The position numbers and the translations under genes were made by a program. Under the pieces are notes generated by a model. That model was not told the DNA's origin and did no database searches. It worked only from the letters and a program-made list of their open reading frames with translations. Positions 9,554-19,300 of a DNA stretch of 62,946 nucleotides are shown here, piece by piece (within the stretch, counting starts at the first letter, position 1; each line of letters begins with the position of its first letter). Source of the stretch: an uncultured Myxococcales bacterium (GTDB lineage: Bacteria; Myxococcota_A; Bradymonadia; UBA7976; VGTA01); contig CAKZRU010000145.1 of assembly GCA_937146725.1 (NCBI GenBank), positions 1 to 62,946 of the forward strand. Direction: 5' to 3'.

Positions 9554-9588
9554 AAGTGCCTGCGACTTCTTTTAAGTGCCTGCCACTT
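9554..9588 (-). repeat. Two copies of a dispersed short palindrome
   Basis: Read on the minus strand, AAGTGGCAGGCACTT and AAGTCGCAGGCACTT lie 20 bases apart. The second is flanked as GAAGT...ACTTATT, matching the copies inside genes at 18420, 48114 and 48165. Each can fold into an AAGT(G)/(C)ACTT hairpin. Confidence 0.75.
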
Positions 9589-9613
9589 GTTCAAGTCTTT
9601 TTATGCTTCAACC

Positions 9614-9642
9614 TTGACAAGCTAGTTTTTCTGTAGTTTGAA
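9614..9642 (+). promoter_or_regulatory. Weak promoter candidate for the men operon
   Basis: A perfect TTGACA (9614-9619) is followed after 17 bp by a poor -10, TTTGAA. It lies about 40-60 bases before the menFD start codon. The -35 is convincing; the -10 is not. Confidence 0.3.
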
Positions 9643-9680
9643 CCCATAGCTTATAAATCATACGACAACCTAGAGGTCTT

Positions 9681-12600
9681 ATGCTTTCCTCCAACCAGCC
9701 CCTGCAATATAGGCGTAGTTGCTTTTATCAATGGCAAAATAATTTGCCCTTGGCGGAAGAACTTGCACTCAAAGCAGAAAGTCTAGGGATTAAGTGGGGA
9801 ACTTGGGTTCATTCTCAAAAGCATTATGCTGTTTTCAGTGGAGAGACTTGTGACTATGAGCTTTCACAACATGAAAGCTATCTACATAGGCTCAAGACAA
9901 TTCAAAACTCTCATGCGCATGTTCCACAATCAAAGGAGCTACCTTGGGCCTTAGTTCTTCGGCGTTTCAATGATTACTCAGCACATGCTCAGAAAAATAA
10001 AACTTTACCCCATACCGACTCACTTTGGAAAGGCTGGGGTAGCTTAGGGACTGTTTGGTTTCCTAGTATTGCCTTTTGCTATGATGAGCTCACCCAAAGT
10101 GGATGCCTTGCTTGGCTTAATCCGCAGCAAGACCTAGGTCTAGTCAATGCATTATTTACAGACCTTTTACATCATAAAGAAGCTGAAGAAACATCAGAGA
10201 ATGAATCACTTGCCGAATCTCGAGTCTTATTAAATAACCCTGAACAGTTAAGTCCTCTTTTAACCCAAGAAGACTTTGCGACTTGGTCCAAACGGATTGA
10301 AGCCGTTAAAAGTTTATGTACCCAAGATAAGCTAAGCAAAGCCGTACTCGCACGTTCATGGAAAAAAGTAGTCAATGGGTCGACTCAATGGTCAGGGGCC
10401 AAGGTCTTTCAGAAATTAATCGCTAAGGCACAAACAAATGAGATTCCCTTTGCCTTTTCTTTGCAACCACAAGTCACCTTTGTAGGTTTAAGTCCTGAGA
10501 CATTATTTAGTATGGAACAAGACACAATCCATACCCATGCTTTGGCCGGTACCCGGATGTTCAACCAACACATGAGTGAGGCTGAAAAAAAAGATTTAGT
10601 CGTGGAACTCAAACAAGCGCCTAAGGATCAGCAGGAGCATCACATTGTTGTTGAACAGATCAAGGATACGCTGACTCATTTGTGTAAATCGGTTACGATT
10701 GCGGAACGTGGTATAAAAACACTGAGGCACTTAGTCCACTTAGAAACTCCTATTATGGGTGAGCTAAAGCCAGATATAAGCGGCTTTCAAATCCTTGAAG
10801 CCCTTCATCCTACGCCCGCCTTGGGTGGAGCGCCTAAAGAGCTTGCTTTGTCGTTAATTAATGAGCAAGAACCATTTCATCGAGGTGGTTATGCAGCGCC
10901 ATGGATGTGGAGCAATAGTGCACAAGAAATGACTTCTGTCGTGGGGATTCGCTCTGCTTTAATTCATGCTGAGCAAGCCTTTGTCTTTGCCGGTGCGGGT
11001 ATTGTTGCCGACTCTATCGCTGAACTAGAATGGGAGGAAACACAGGCTAAAGCAAATGTCATGGCTTCCATATTAGATCATCAAGTATGCGTTTCTGTTG
11101 ATACCAAAGAATACCAACAAACTCAAAAATGCTCACCGGCTCAAAGTGTGCTTTGGCGCTGTCTTGAAATGATTAAAAACATGATGGAATTGGGCTTATC
11201 AGGAGCCGTAATTTCTCCAGGTTCTCGCAATACACCCTTAGCTTTAGCCCTACAACACTTGCTGCCCTATGAAATCTGTGTTGATGAACGCTCAGCCGCC
11301 TTTGTCGCATTAGGCTGGGCCAAGTCTACACATGCACCCATTGCCTTGTGCTGTACTTCAGGAAGCGCCGGTGCCCATTATTTACCTGCTCTTATCGAAG
11401 CATGGTATAGTGCTATTCCCTTAGTCGTGATGACAGCCGATCGTCCGCCTCGACTGAGAAATAGTGGTGCTGCACAAACGATTAACCAGCTTGATCTATA
11501 TGGAAGCTATGTTAAACACAGTGTTGATTTACCTGTGGAACCTCTTAAAGCAACCGCATCTACTCGAATTGCACTTAATCGCTCATGGAAAGAGCTTGGC
11601 GCTTATGCACTTCAGCAAGCACAGACTCTACCCCATGCGCCCACACATATAAATGTACCCTTTGAAGAACCTTTGTGGGACTTAGCGTGTGATGACTTAC
11701 TCAACTCTTTATCAGTACAAAAGCAAGCGGTAAGCAATCCCCTTTTTACATCTTTAATCTCGCCCGTAAGCATGGATGTAACAAGTCTGATCCCTCAAAA
11801 GTTATTCGATGCACTCATCACAAGCTTAATCCAAAAGCGAGGGCTCATTTATTGTGGACCTTTGTCGCCACATGATGCTCAACAACTTGAACCTATATTA
11901 GAGCAGATCAGTCAATTCTCACAGTGGCCCATTTTTACAGAAAGTAGCGCTCAATTTAGAGATAAACCTTGGTCTTTTAGTAGTTTTGATGCTTTTACTC
12001 GAAGTAGCAGAGATTTAGCTCAGGATTTAGCAGATCAAATTCCACAAGCCGAACAGTGCGACTGCTTGCTGATGATCGGAGGCGGTCCTCATTCCCGCTC
12101 AGTGAGAGCTTGGTTACAAACGCTGACGCCTAAACAGTGCTTTTACTTAGGCTCAGGTCCTGAAACCATAGATCCTGATGGCTATGGATTAACCCGCTTG
12201 GGTCATACCCTATATGAAGGTCATGCAATTCTACAAAAAGCGATTCAAAAAGCTCAAATCATACGATCTAACTCTACGCAAGATCTAGATCACCAAAGGA
12301 AGTGGTTTGAGCTTTGGACCAAAGTGGAAAAAACATGGCAGCAATATCTTGAACATAGCGAAATATTCAACTTAATCCCGCCTTTGCTCAATGATAAATC
12401 AAACACAAGCACAAACGCTTATACTCATGCTTCACAAAGTCATTTAAATCATAGCTTGTGGGGCGGTTCGGTTGTTGCTGGTCTTACATATGTTTTAAAT
12501 CAGCTAAAACCTAGTATATTTGATTTATATCAAGACCATTCAATGGACTTTATTGTCGCTAGTTCAATGGCTTTTAGAGATCATGATCTGCTTTGGTCAG

Positions 12601-13157
12601 CCAATACTAAATCTAGTGCTATACCCACAAGAATCTGGGTAAACCGAGGAGCAAATGGGATTGATGGTACGTTTTCCACGGCTTTAGGTATTGCTAAAGG
12701 TACTCAGTCGCTAGCGCCTTTAGTGATTTATCTCGGAGATTTAGCCAATTATCATGATTTACAGGGGCTCCATAAGCTTGCACAGTGGCATACACAACAG
12801 CCAACAGAATCTCAGCGGCCTGTCATTGTGCTTATGGTGAATAATGATGGTGGCGGTATCTTTAAACATCTGCCCATACGCCAAGCACAAAGCTACACAT
12901 CTTTGTTCCAAACCTCTTTGTCCTCAGAACCGAACAAAGCCATCGATTGGTCGAGTCTTGCCTTAGCTTTCCATTGGGATTTTGTACAAGTTTCTAAGCC
13001 TACAACACTTACTCAAGCACTTACTCAAGCCTTAGTTCACCCTCATTTGAGCTTTATTGAACTTAAAGTCGATGCCGATTTTGACCATAGGTGCCACCAA
13101 ACATTTTGGCGTCACTTTACCCAATTCATGAGTCAGTCTTATAGAGGTCAATTATGA
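9681..13157 (+). CDS. MenF-MenD fusion: isochorismate synthase / SEPHCHC synthase
   Basis: The 1158-residue protein joins two menaquinone enzymes. Residues 1-465 are isochorismate synthase (chorismate-binding fold): LSKAVLARSW, VGLSPETLF, HALAGTR, LVHLETPIMGELKP, LHPTPALGGAPK and AGAGIVADSIAELEWEE. Residues 485-1158 are MenD, which uses thiamine diphosphate to add 2-oxoglutarate to isochorismate: ISPGSRNTPLALAL (511-524), VDERSAAF with the cofactor-activating Glu536, NRGANGIDGTF (988-998), GDLANYHD (1019-1026) and NNDGGGIF (1054-1061). All expected motifs are present, so both halves look active. The first gene of the operon, it starts with ATG after AGAGG and overlaps menA by ATGA. MenF and MenD are usually separate in bacteria. 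Confidence 0.95.
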   Translation: MLSSNQPLQYRRSCFYQWQNNLPLAEELALKAESLGIKWGTWVHSQKHYAVFSGETCDYELSQHESYLHRLKTIQNSHAHVPQSKELPWALVLRRFNDYSAHAQKNKTLPHTDSLWKGWGSLGTVWFPSIAFCYDELTQSGCLAWLNPQQDLGLVNALFTDLLHHKEAEETSENESLAESRVLLNNPEQLSPLLTQEDFATWSKRIEAVKSLCTQDKLSKAVLARSWKKVVNGSTQWSGAKVFQKLIAKAQTNEIPFAFSLQPQVTFVGLSPETLFSMEQDTIHTHALAGTRMFNQHMSEAEKKDLVVELKQAPKDQQEHHIVVEQIKDTLTHLCKSVTIAERGIKTLRHLVHLETPIMGELKPDISGFQILEALHPTPALGGAPKELALSLINEQEPFHRGGYAAPWMWSNSAQEMTSVVGIRSALIHAEQAFVFAGAGIVADSIAELEWEETQAKANVMASILDHQVCVSVDTKEYQQTQKCSPAQSVLWRCLEMIKNMMELGLSGAVISPGSRNTPLALALQHLLPYEICVDERSAAFVALGWAKSTHAPIALCCTSGSAGAHYLPALIEAWYSAIPLVVMTADRPPRLRNSGAAQTINQLDLYGSYVKHSVDLPVEPLKATASTRIALNRSWKELGAYALQQAQTLPHAPTHINVPFEEPLWDLACDDLLNSLSVQKQAVSNPLFTSLISPVSMDVTSLIPQKLFDALITSLIQKRGLIYCGPLSPHDAQQLEPILEQISQFSQWPIFTESSAQFRDKPWSFSSFDAFTRSSRDLAQDLADQIPQAEQCDCLLMIGGGPHSRSVRAWLQTLTPKQCFYLGSGPETIDPDGYGLTRLGHTLYEGHAILQKAIQKAQIIRSNSTQDLDHQRKWFELWTKVEKTWQQYLEHSEIFNLIPPLLNDKSNTSTNAYTHASQSHLNHSLWGGSVVAGLTYVLNQLKPSIFDLYQDHSMDFIVASSMAFRDHDLLWSANTKSSAIPTRIWVNRGANGIDGTFSTALGIAKGTQSLAPLVIYLGDLANYHDLQGLHKLAQWHTQQPTESQRPVIVLMVNNDGGGIFKHLPIRQAQSYTSLFQTSLSSEPNKAIDWSSLALAFHWDFVQVSKPTTLTQALTQALVHPHLSFIELKVDADFDHRCHQTFWRHFTQFMSQSYRGQL

Positions 13158-14095
13158 GTGTATCTTTACCACAGGCGCCGTCCGCTGAAAAACCGAGCCG
13201 ATTCATGATTTGGTGGAAAACAATTAGGCCGGCAACCTTATGGGCTGGCGCTTCACCGGTGATGGTAGGTGCTGGATTAAGCGCATATCAGCAAATCCAA
13301 TGGAATGGACCCCAAATCCTCAGTTTAATACTAGCATTAATGGGGGCTCTCTTTATTCAAATCGCTTGTAACTTGGTCAATGACTATTCCGATTTTGAGC
13401 GCGGTACTGATGATGAAAATCGAATTGGCCCAGCACGTGCGGCTGCGCAAGGATGGTTAAGTCCGGCTGAACTTAAACGAGGTGCGGTGGTTAATCTTAT
13501 TTTGGCGGCTTTATGTGGGGTATATCTAACTTGGGTCGGTGGTTGGCCTATCCTTGCTTTAGGTTTAGCAAGCCTACTTAGCGCCGTTGCTTATACTGCC
13601 GGTCCTTTTCCTTTGGCCTATTTAGGCTTAGGTGACTTGTTTGTTTTACTCTTTTTTGGCTTTGGTGCCGTGGGTGGAACAACTTGGCTTTTGTGCGCTG
13701 AAAACCTACCTTTCGAAACTTGGATTGCAGGTGCTTCAGTGGGCGCATTAGCAACAGCAATCTTAGTGGTGAATAACTTGCGAGATCGATTAGGAGATGC
13801 ACAAAACCATAAAAATACTTTGGCAGTGCGTTTTGGAGCAACTTTTGTACGCTGGGAATACACCCTGCTAGTTTATGGTGCCCTAAGTGCAAACATATAT
13901 GTAGCTTGGCTTATTCAATCTTGGGCTTGGCTCTGCCCACTTATGCTATTGCCCTTAGCTTGGAAAAGAGTGCGTCAAGTTTGGGCGCTTGATGGACGAG
14001 ACCTGAACCCTTTATTAGGTCAAACCGCTCAGCTTGAACTTTTATATTGCCTAAGCCTTAGCCTGGGACTCTTGATTGAGTCTTGGGCCAGATGA
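13154..14095 (+). CDS. menA: 1,4-dihydroxy-2-naphthoate polyprenyltransferase
   Basis: This is a polytopic UbiA-fold enzyme of normal length (313 residues) with about eight to nine membrane segments. The first Asp-rich motif is NDYSDFERGTDDENRIGPAR, the 'N/D-D-x-x-D' site for Mg-prenyl diphosphate; the second is NNLRDRLGDAQNHKNT. The 'GPARAAAQGW' phrase is typical of MenA rather than UbiA. It attaches the polyprenyl chain to DHNA in the cytoplasmic membrane, giving demethylmenaquinone. It overlaps the stop of menFD by four bases (ATGA), implying translational coupling, and is followed by menCE after 11 bases. Confidence 0.95.
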   Translation: MSVSLPQAPSAEKPSRFMIWWKTIRPATLWAGASPVMVGAGLSAYQQIQWNGPQILSLILALMGALFIQIACNLVNDYSDFERGTDDENRIGPARAAAQGWLSPAELKRGAVVNLILAALCGVYLTWVGGWPILALGLASLLSAVAYTAGPFPLAYLGLGDLFVLLFFGFGAVGGTTWLLCAENLPFETWIAGASVGALATAILVVNNLRDRLGDAQNHKNTLAVRFGATFVRWEYTLLVYGALSANIYVAWLIQSWAWLCPLMLLPLAWKRVRQVWALDGRDLNPLLGQTAQLELLYCLSLSLGLLIESWAR

Positions 14096-14106
14096 GGTAG
14101 GTGAAT

Positions 14107-16959
14107 ATGTCACTCATGCTTAGTATACAAGACTATGAACTTAGCTTTCCACAGTCGCTTGATACAGCTCAGGTAAGTCTTAAAACTCGCAAAGGGTGGC
14201 GACTTTGTCTTTATCAAGGTCAAAAGGTTTTAGGCCTAGGTGAGATTGCTCCTTGGCATGGCTTTGGAGCCGGTTTAGCTTTGGTGACTCAAGAGATTAA
14301 CTACTTTCAGCAAAACAGTAATGCCCAAGCTCGAGTGCTTGCACAATTCCAAAGCCTTTTAGATGATCAAGCCTTTATGAGCCAACTCCAAAACACTGAA
14401 AGCTTTGACCTAAGGCTTCATTTGTTGAGCCAAAGACTGCAAGAGATTGACTCACAATTTAAGTGCCCCGAAATAAAGTTCGGTTTTGAAGTCCTAGCTC
14501 TTGATGCATTAGCAAGACAGCAAAATATACCGCTTAGTATGCTTTTGGAGCCTAAAACAACCTTAAGTGCAAGCACACACCATTTAGCCAAGAATTATTC
14601 AGAGGCAATCACCTTAGCTCGGCAAGGTTACAAAGCACTTAAAATTAAGGTTGGGGTCCAAGCTCATTGGGTTGAAGAACTCATGGAGATCGCTAGAATC
14701 CGAGCAACCTTACCCGATATCGAACTTAGGCTAGATGCGAACCAAGCTTGGGATGCAGAACTCGCCTTTGGTTTTTGTATTGCGGCTCAAGCCTTTGATA
14801 TCGCTTGGATTGAAGAACCTTGCCACTCGGCCCAAGAGCTCCTCCTACTCAAAGCAAAGCTCAAGGCGCTTAAAGCCTGTTCCATTGGTCTTGACGAAAG
14901 CTTATCACAGTCTGATTCTAATCAACTTAAGACGCTTTTATCTCTTTCAAGAGTGAGCCACTGTACCCTTAAACCGATGTTTCTAGGTGGGCTGTTGAGG
15001 TGTGCGCAACAAGCGCTTGAGCTAAAGCGCCAAGGTAAAAGCATTTGCATTACGCATGCCTTGGGCTCTTGGATAGAGCGTACGGCTTGCGCTCATCTTG
15101 TGGCATCTTTACAGGTACACGATGCTCAAGTAAGCGCCGGATTGGGTGGCCATTTAAGTCATGATATCAGCGATCCCCTACAAGTTTTTGGGGGAGAAAT
15201 ACGCATTCCTAATCAAGGCGGATTAGGGGCGGTAGAACTTGCTCGTCTTAGTCTAGACCTTGGCCCAACATTAGCAAAGCCTCTTGCTAAGAACCCAGCT
15301 AAGAACCTAGCTCAGAATGTGTCACAAGCTCACAATAGTGATGAACACACAGCCACTTCAATGACTTCAATGCCTCATCCCTTACGCATGGCGACTTTGG
15401 CTAGGCCACAGCATATCGTAGCCCAAACTAAAGATGAACAGATCACTTATCAGATTTTAAGTCACCATGTTCTTGAGTTGAGCCAATGTTTAAATGCAAA
15501 GGTTCAGCCCATTCTTGCTGACCAAGCTTTTCATTTAAACCAAACGCTTCATTTAAACTGTGAAGACCCCGCTAGCCCCGAACTGATCTTTTCCTTTGCC
15601 TTACCCTTTTCGATCGACTGGCTGATTTGCTTTCATGCGATCAATGCACAGGCTTGGGTATCAGCACCCCTTAATCCTAAATTGACCCAACAAGAAAAAT
15701 TAAATACCTTGGCCCTAGTCGGCTCTCATTTTCACTGCCAACTGAGTCAAAACCAAAAGGGCTTAGAGCTGTATCAAGTTTTGATGCATACAGATCAGAA
15801 AGAGCCTCAACTATCTTATCTTGAGACCTTTAATATTCGCGCTTTAAATGAGCCTTCTCATACGGATGTTTCTACTCACCTGTCTCAGCGCCTTACTCAG
15901 TTTAAACCATGGCGTTGGACTCAAGATTTAGTGATTATTTGTACTTCAGGAACGACCGGAACCCCTCAAAAAATTCCGCTTAAAGTCTCACAGCTATACC
16001 TAAGTGCCTTTGGTTCAGCGATTCGCTTGGGACATCAGTTGGACGATGTTTGGCTCGCCTGTCTTCCGCCCTATCATGTAGGCGGTTTATCCACTATTTT
16101 ACGCTGTCTGTTATACCAAACCACCGTCCAGATTGTGAAGGCAACAGCGGATTCGATTTATCAGGCTTTACCTACTGCTACCCTAGCTTCCCTAACCCCT
16201 ACTTTACTTAATGATGTTATAAACTTAGCCTCAAAAAAAGCAACTACGGCTTCCTCATTTGATCAACTCAGAGCAATTCTAGTTGGCGGAGGACCAACAA
16301 GCGAATCTTTGTGGAATAAAGCCATTACATTGAACTTACCTCTACGTTTGACTTGGGGTATGAGTGAAGCGGCTTCACAGCTTTGTACACAAATGACTGT
16401 TGCTCCTCCAAGCGCACCTCTGCCTCCCTTGCCTTTTGCATTGATTGAAACGCACTCAAGTGGACGCTTAGCGATTACCGGTCCTTTGGTTGCTGAAGGT
16501 AAACTGTTATCCAATGATTTAGGGACCTGCAATGAACATGGCGTGAACATTACTGGTCGAGCTGATGATGCGATCATTTCCGGTGGAATTAATATAAGTC
16601 CGCAAGAAATTGAAGATATTCTCAACCTACACCCCTTGATTAAAGAGTCAGCAGTTTTGGGCCAGACACACTCTAAATATGGTCAAAGACCTATCGCATT
16701 TTTGGTGTCATCAACATCTGATTTACCAAACTCCGAAACTCTGAAGCAGTGGTGCCGAGAACGACTAAGTACCTACAAAACACCTGATGCGTTCCATTGG
16801 TGCTCACAGCTGCCTCGCAATGAACTGGGAAAATTGCAAAGACGCAAACTAAAGACCGAACCAGAGCTTTATTTAAAGCCAACCATGTTTACACCTCAGT
16901 GGCCTACGCCTCAGCACAATCTAAAACTATCCATCCCTACCAACTTAAGAGAAAAGTGA
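14107..16959 (+). CDS. MenC-MenE fusion: o-succinylbenzoate synthase / OSB-CoA ligase
   Basis: Residues 1-390 form an enolase-superfamily OSB synthase: KALKIKVG with catalytic Lys181, LDAN (Asp210), IEEP (235-238), LDES (Asp263) and LKP (Lys289). Residues 425-950 form an adenylate-forming OSB-CoA ligase: P-loop TSGTTGTPQK (613-622), GMSEA (751-755), TGRADD (816-821), GGINISPQEIE and the C-terminal catalytic Lys in ELGKLQRRK (Lys909). The junction is a 12-bp repeat coding AKPL-AKNP-AKNL-AQNV. The protein would dehydrate SHCHC to OSB and activate it with CoA. A GTG at 14101 is possible, but GAGGT lies eight bases before the ATG at 14107. Confidence 0.94.
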   Translation: MSLMLSIQDYELSFPQSLDTAQVSLKTRKGWRLCLYQGQKVLGLGEIAPWHGFGAGLALVTQEINYFQQNSNAQARVLAQFQSLLDDQAFMSQLQNTESFDLRLHLLSQRLQEIDSQFKCPEIKFGFEVLALDALARQQNIPLSMLLEPKTTLSASTHHLAKNYSEAITLARQGYKALKIKVGVQAHWVEELMEIARIRATLPDIELRLDANQAWDAELAFGFCIAAQAFDIAWIEEPCHSAQELLLLKAKLKALKACSIGLDESLSQSDSNQLKTLLSLSRVSHCTLKPMFLGGLLRCAQQALELKRQGKSICITHALGSWIERTACAHLVASLQVHDAQVSAGLGGHLSHDISDPLQVFGGEIRIPNQGGLGAVELARLSLDLGPTLAKPLAKNPAKNLAQNVSQAHNSDEHTATSMTSMPHPLRMATLARPQHIVAQTKDEQITYQILSHHVLELSQCLNAKVQPILADQAFHLNQTLHLNCEDPASPELIFSFALPFSIDWLICFHAINAQAWVSAPLNPKLTQQEKLNTLALVGSHFHCQLSQNQKGLELYQVLMHTDQKEPQLSYLETFNIRALNEPSHTDVSTHLSQRLTQFKPWRWTQDLVIICTSGTTGTPQKIPLKVSQLYLSAFGSAIRLGHQLDDVWLACLPPYHVGGLSTILRCLLYQTTVQIVKATADSIYQALPTATLASLTPTLLNDVINLASKKATTASSFDQLRAILVGGGPTSESLWNKAITLNLPLRLTWGMSEAASQLCTQMTVAPPSAPLPPLPFALIETHSSGRLAITGPLVAEGKLLSNDLGTCNEHGVNITGRADDAIISGGINISPQEIEDILNLHPLIKESAVLGQTHSKYGQRPIAFLVSSTSDLPNSETLKQWCRERLSTYKTPDAFHWCSQLPRNELGKLQRRKLKTEPELYLKPTMFTPQWPTPQHNLKLSIPTNLREK
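15274..15321 (+). repeat. 12-bp repeat at the MenC-MenE junction
   Basis: Four degenerate 12-base units (clearest: GCTAAGAACCCA, GCTAAGAACCTA, GCTCAGAATGTG) encode A(K/Q)(P/N)x repeats at residues 390-405, exactly where the two enzyme domains meet. Confidence 0.75.
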
Positions 16960-18162
<1,203 letters not shown>

Positions 18163-18172
18163 GGAGATCCAA

Positions 18173-19300
18173 ATGCGTATTAAAGTCATTGAACTAGAAA
18201 CGAATGCTGACCCTAAGCATATTGCTGCCGAACTTGCTCGTCTTGGTCAGTGGGTTAGTCCACAAAGAAACCAACAGGGTCAAATCTGTGCCTTTACTCT
18301 TGATCCGTCTAGCAGTGCAGTTGATCATAAGTCAGTGCAAGCGATTGTTGGCGTTAAGCAAATATTAGGCGCACAAAGTCCTCATCCGCTTGTCGATCAA
18401 CTGGCTAAACCTAATTTAGAAGTCGCAGGGACTTATTTTGGGCATACTCAAGCATGGACGGCAACAAGTCAGCCGGCTCAACATGCACCTCTGCTAATTG
18501 CCGGTCCTTGTAGTTTTGAATCAGAAAGCATTGTACAGCAAGTTGCTGCTGAAGTTGCAAGAGTGGGTGGTCGATGGCTCAGAGGTGGTGCTTATAAACC
18601 TCGAACCTCTCCCTACTCCTTTCAAGGGGAAGGGGAAAAAGCCTTGATCTGGGCGCGTAAAGCAGCTGACCAAAATGGCTTAGCCTTAGTCACCGAAGCT
18701 TTGTCCGAATTAGAGGTAGACCTTGTTGCTGAGTACTCTGATCTTATTCAGGTAGGTACTCGAAACATGCAAAACTTCTCACTACTTAAAAAAGCCGGTA
18801 GTGCCCGAAAGCCTGTTTTACTTAAGCGAGGCCTCTGCTCAAGCGTAGAAGAATGGTTGCTTGCTGGTGAATACCTAATGAAGCATGGTGCCTCTGAGGT
18901 TATTTTTTGTGAGCGTGGCCTAAGGCATTATGACTCAAGTACACGAAACCTGCTTGATTTAGGAGCCGCTGCTCTTTTGAAGCATCATTACGGCCTACCG
19001 GTCATTGTTGACCCCTCTCATGCACTAGGTCGCAGGGACTTAATTGAGCCCTTAGCGATCGCTGCGGTTGCGATGGGTGTGGATGGCATCATGGTGGAGA
19101 TGCATCCTGATCCAGGACAAGCAAAAAGTGATGCGGCCCAGGCTTTGAGCCCAAGTGAATTAGAAAGCCTCAGTATTAAACTTGGTGTAAAAAACACAGC
19201 TGTTGCTAACCAAAAACAACACCCACAGCATAAGATTGACAGCGACTTAGACTATACTCAAGAAAACGCCAGTCCAGCAGCACAAAGGAGCTTAACATGA
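18173..19300 (+). CDS. aroF: 3-deoxy-7-phosphoheptulonate (DAHP) synthase, AroF/AroG type I-beta
   Basis: The enzyme condenses phosphoenolpyruvate and erythrose 4-phosphate, the entry step to chorismate. A ferredoxin-like N-terminal domain (MRIKVIELETNADPKHIAAEL to about 75) precedes a TIM barrel with IAGPCSFES, RGGAYKPRTSPYSFQG, VLLKRGLCSS, CERGLRHYD and VDPSHALGRRDL. This is the I-beta form, in which the small N-terminal domain usually mediates feedback control. A frame-start at 18134 lies inside the previous gene; ATG 18173 follows AAGGAGATCCAA, an ideal site. Residues 83-89 (EVAGTYF), between the two domains, are encoded by a copy of the dispersed palindrome. Its presence in the men operon couples chorismate supply to menaquinone synthesis. 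Confidence 0.95.
   Translation: MRIKVIELETNADPKHIAAELARLGQWVSPQRNQQGQICAFTLDPSSSAVDHKSVQAIVGVKQILGAQSPHPLVDQLAKPNLEVAGTYFGHTQAWTATSQPAQHAPLLIAGPCSFESESIVQQVAAEVARVGGRWLRGGAYKPRTSPYSFQGEGEKALIWARKAADQNGLALVTEALSELEVDLVAEYSDLIQVGTRNMQNFSLLKKAGSARKPVLLKRGLCSSVEEWLLAGEYLMKHGASEVIFCERGLRHYDSSTRNLLDLGAAALLKHHYGLPVIVDPSHALGRRDLIEPLAIAAVAMGVDGIMVEMHPDPGQAKSDAAQALSPSELESLSIKLGVKNTAVANQKQHPQHKIDSDLDYTQENASPAAQRSLT
18420..18434 (+). repeat. Dispersed palindrome inside the DAHP synthase gene
   Basis: AAGTCGCAGGGACTT, flanked as G...ATT, matches the copies at 9554-9588 and 48114-48179. In frame it encodes part of EVAGTYF in the interdomain linker. Confidence 0.75.
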
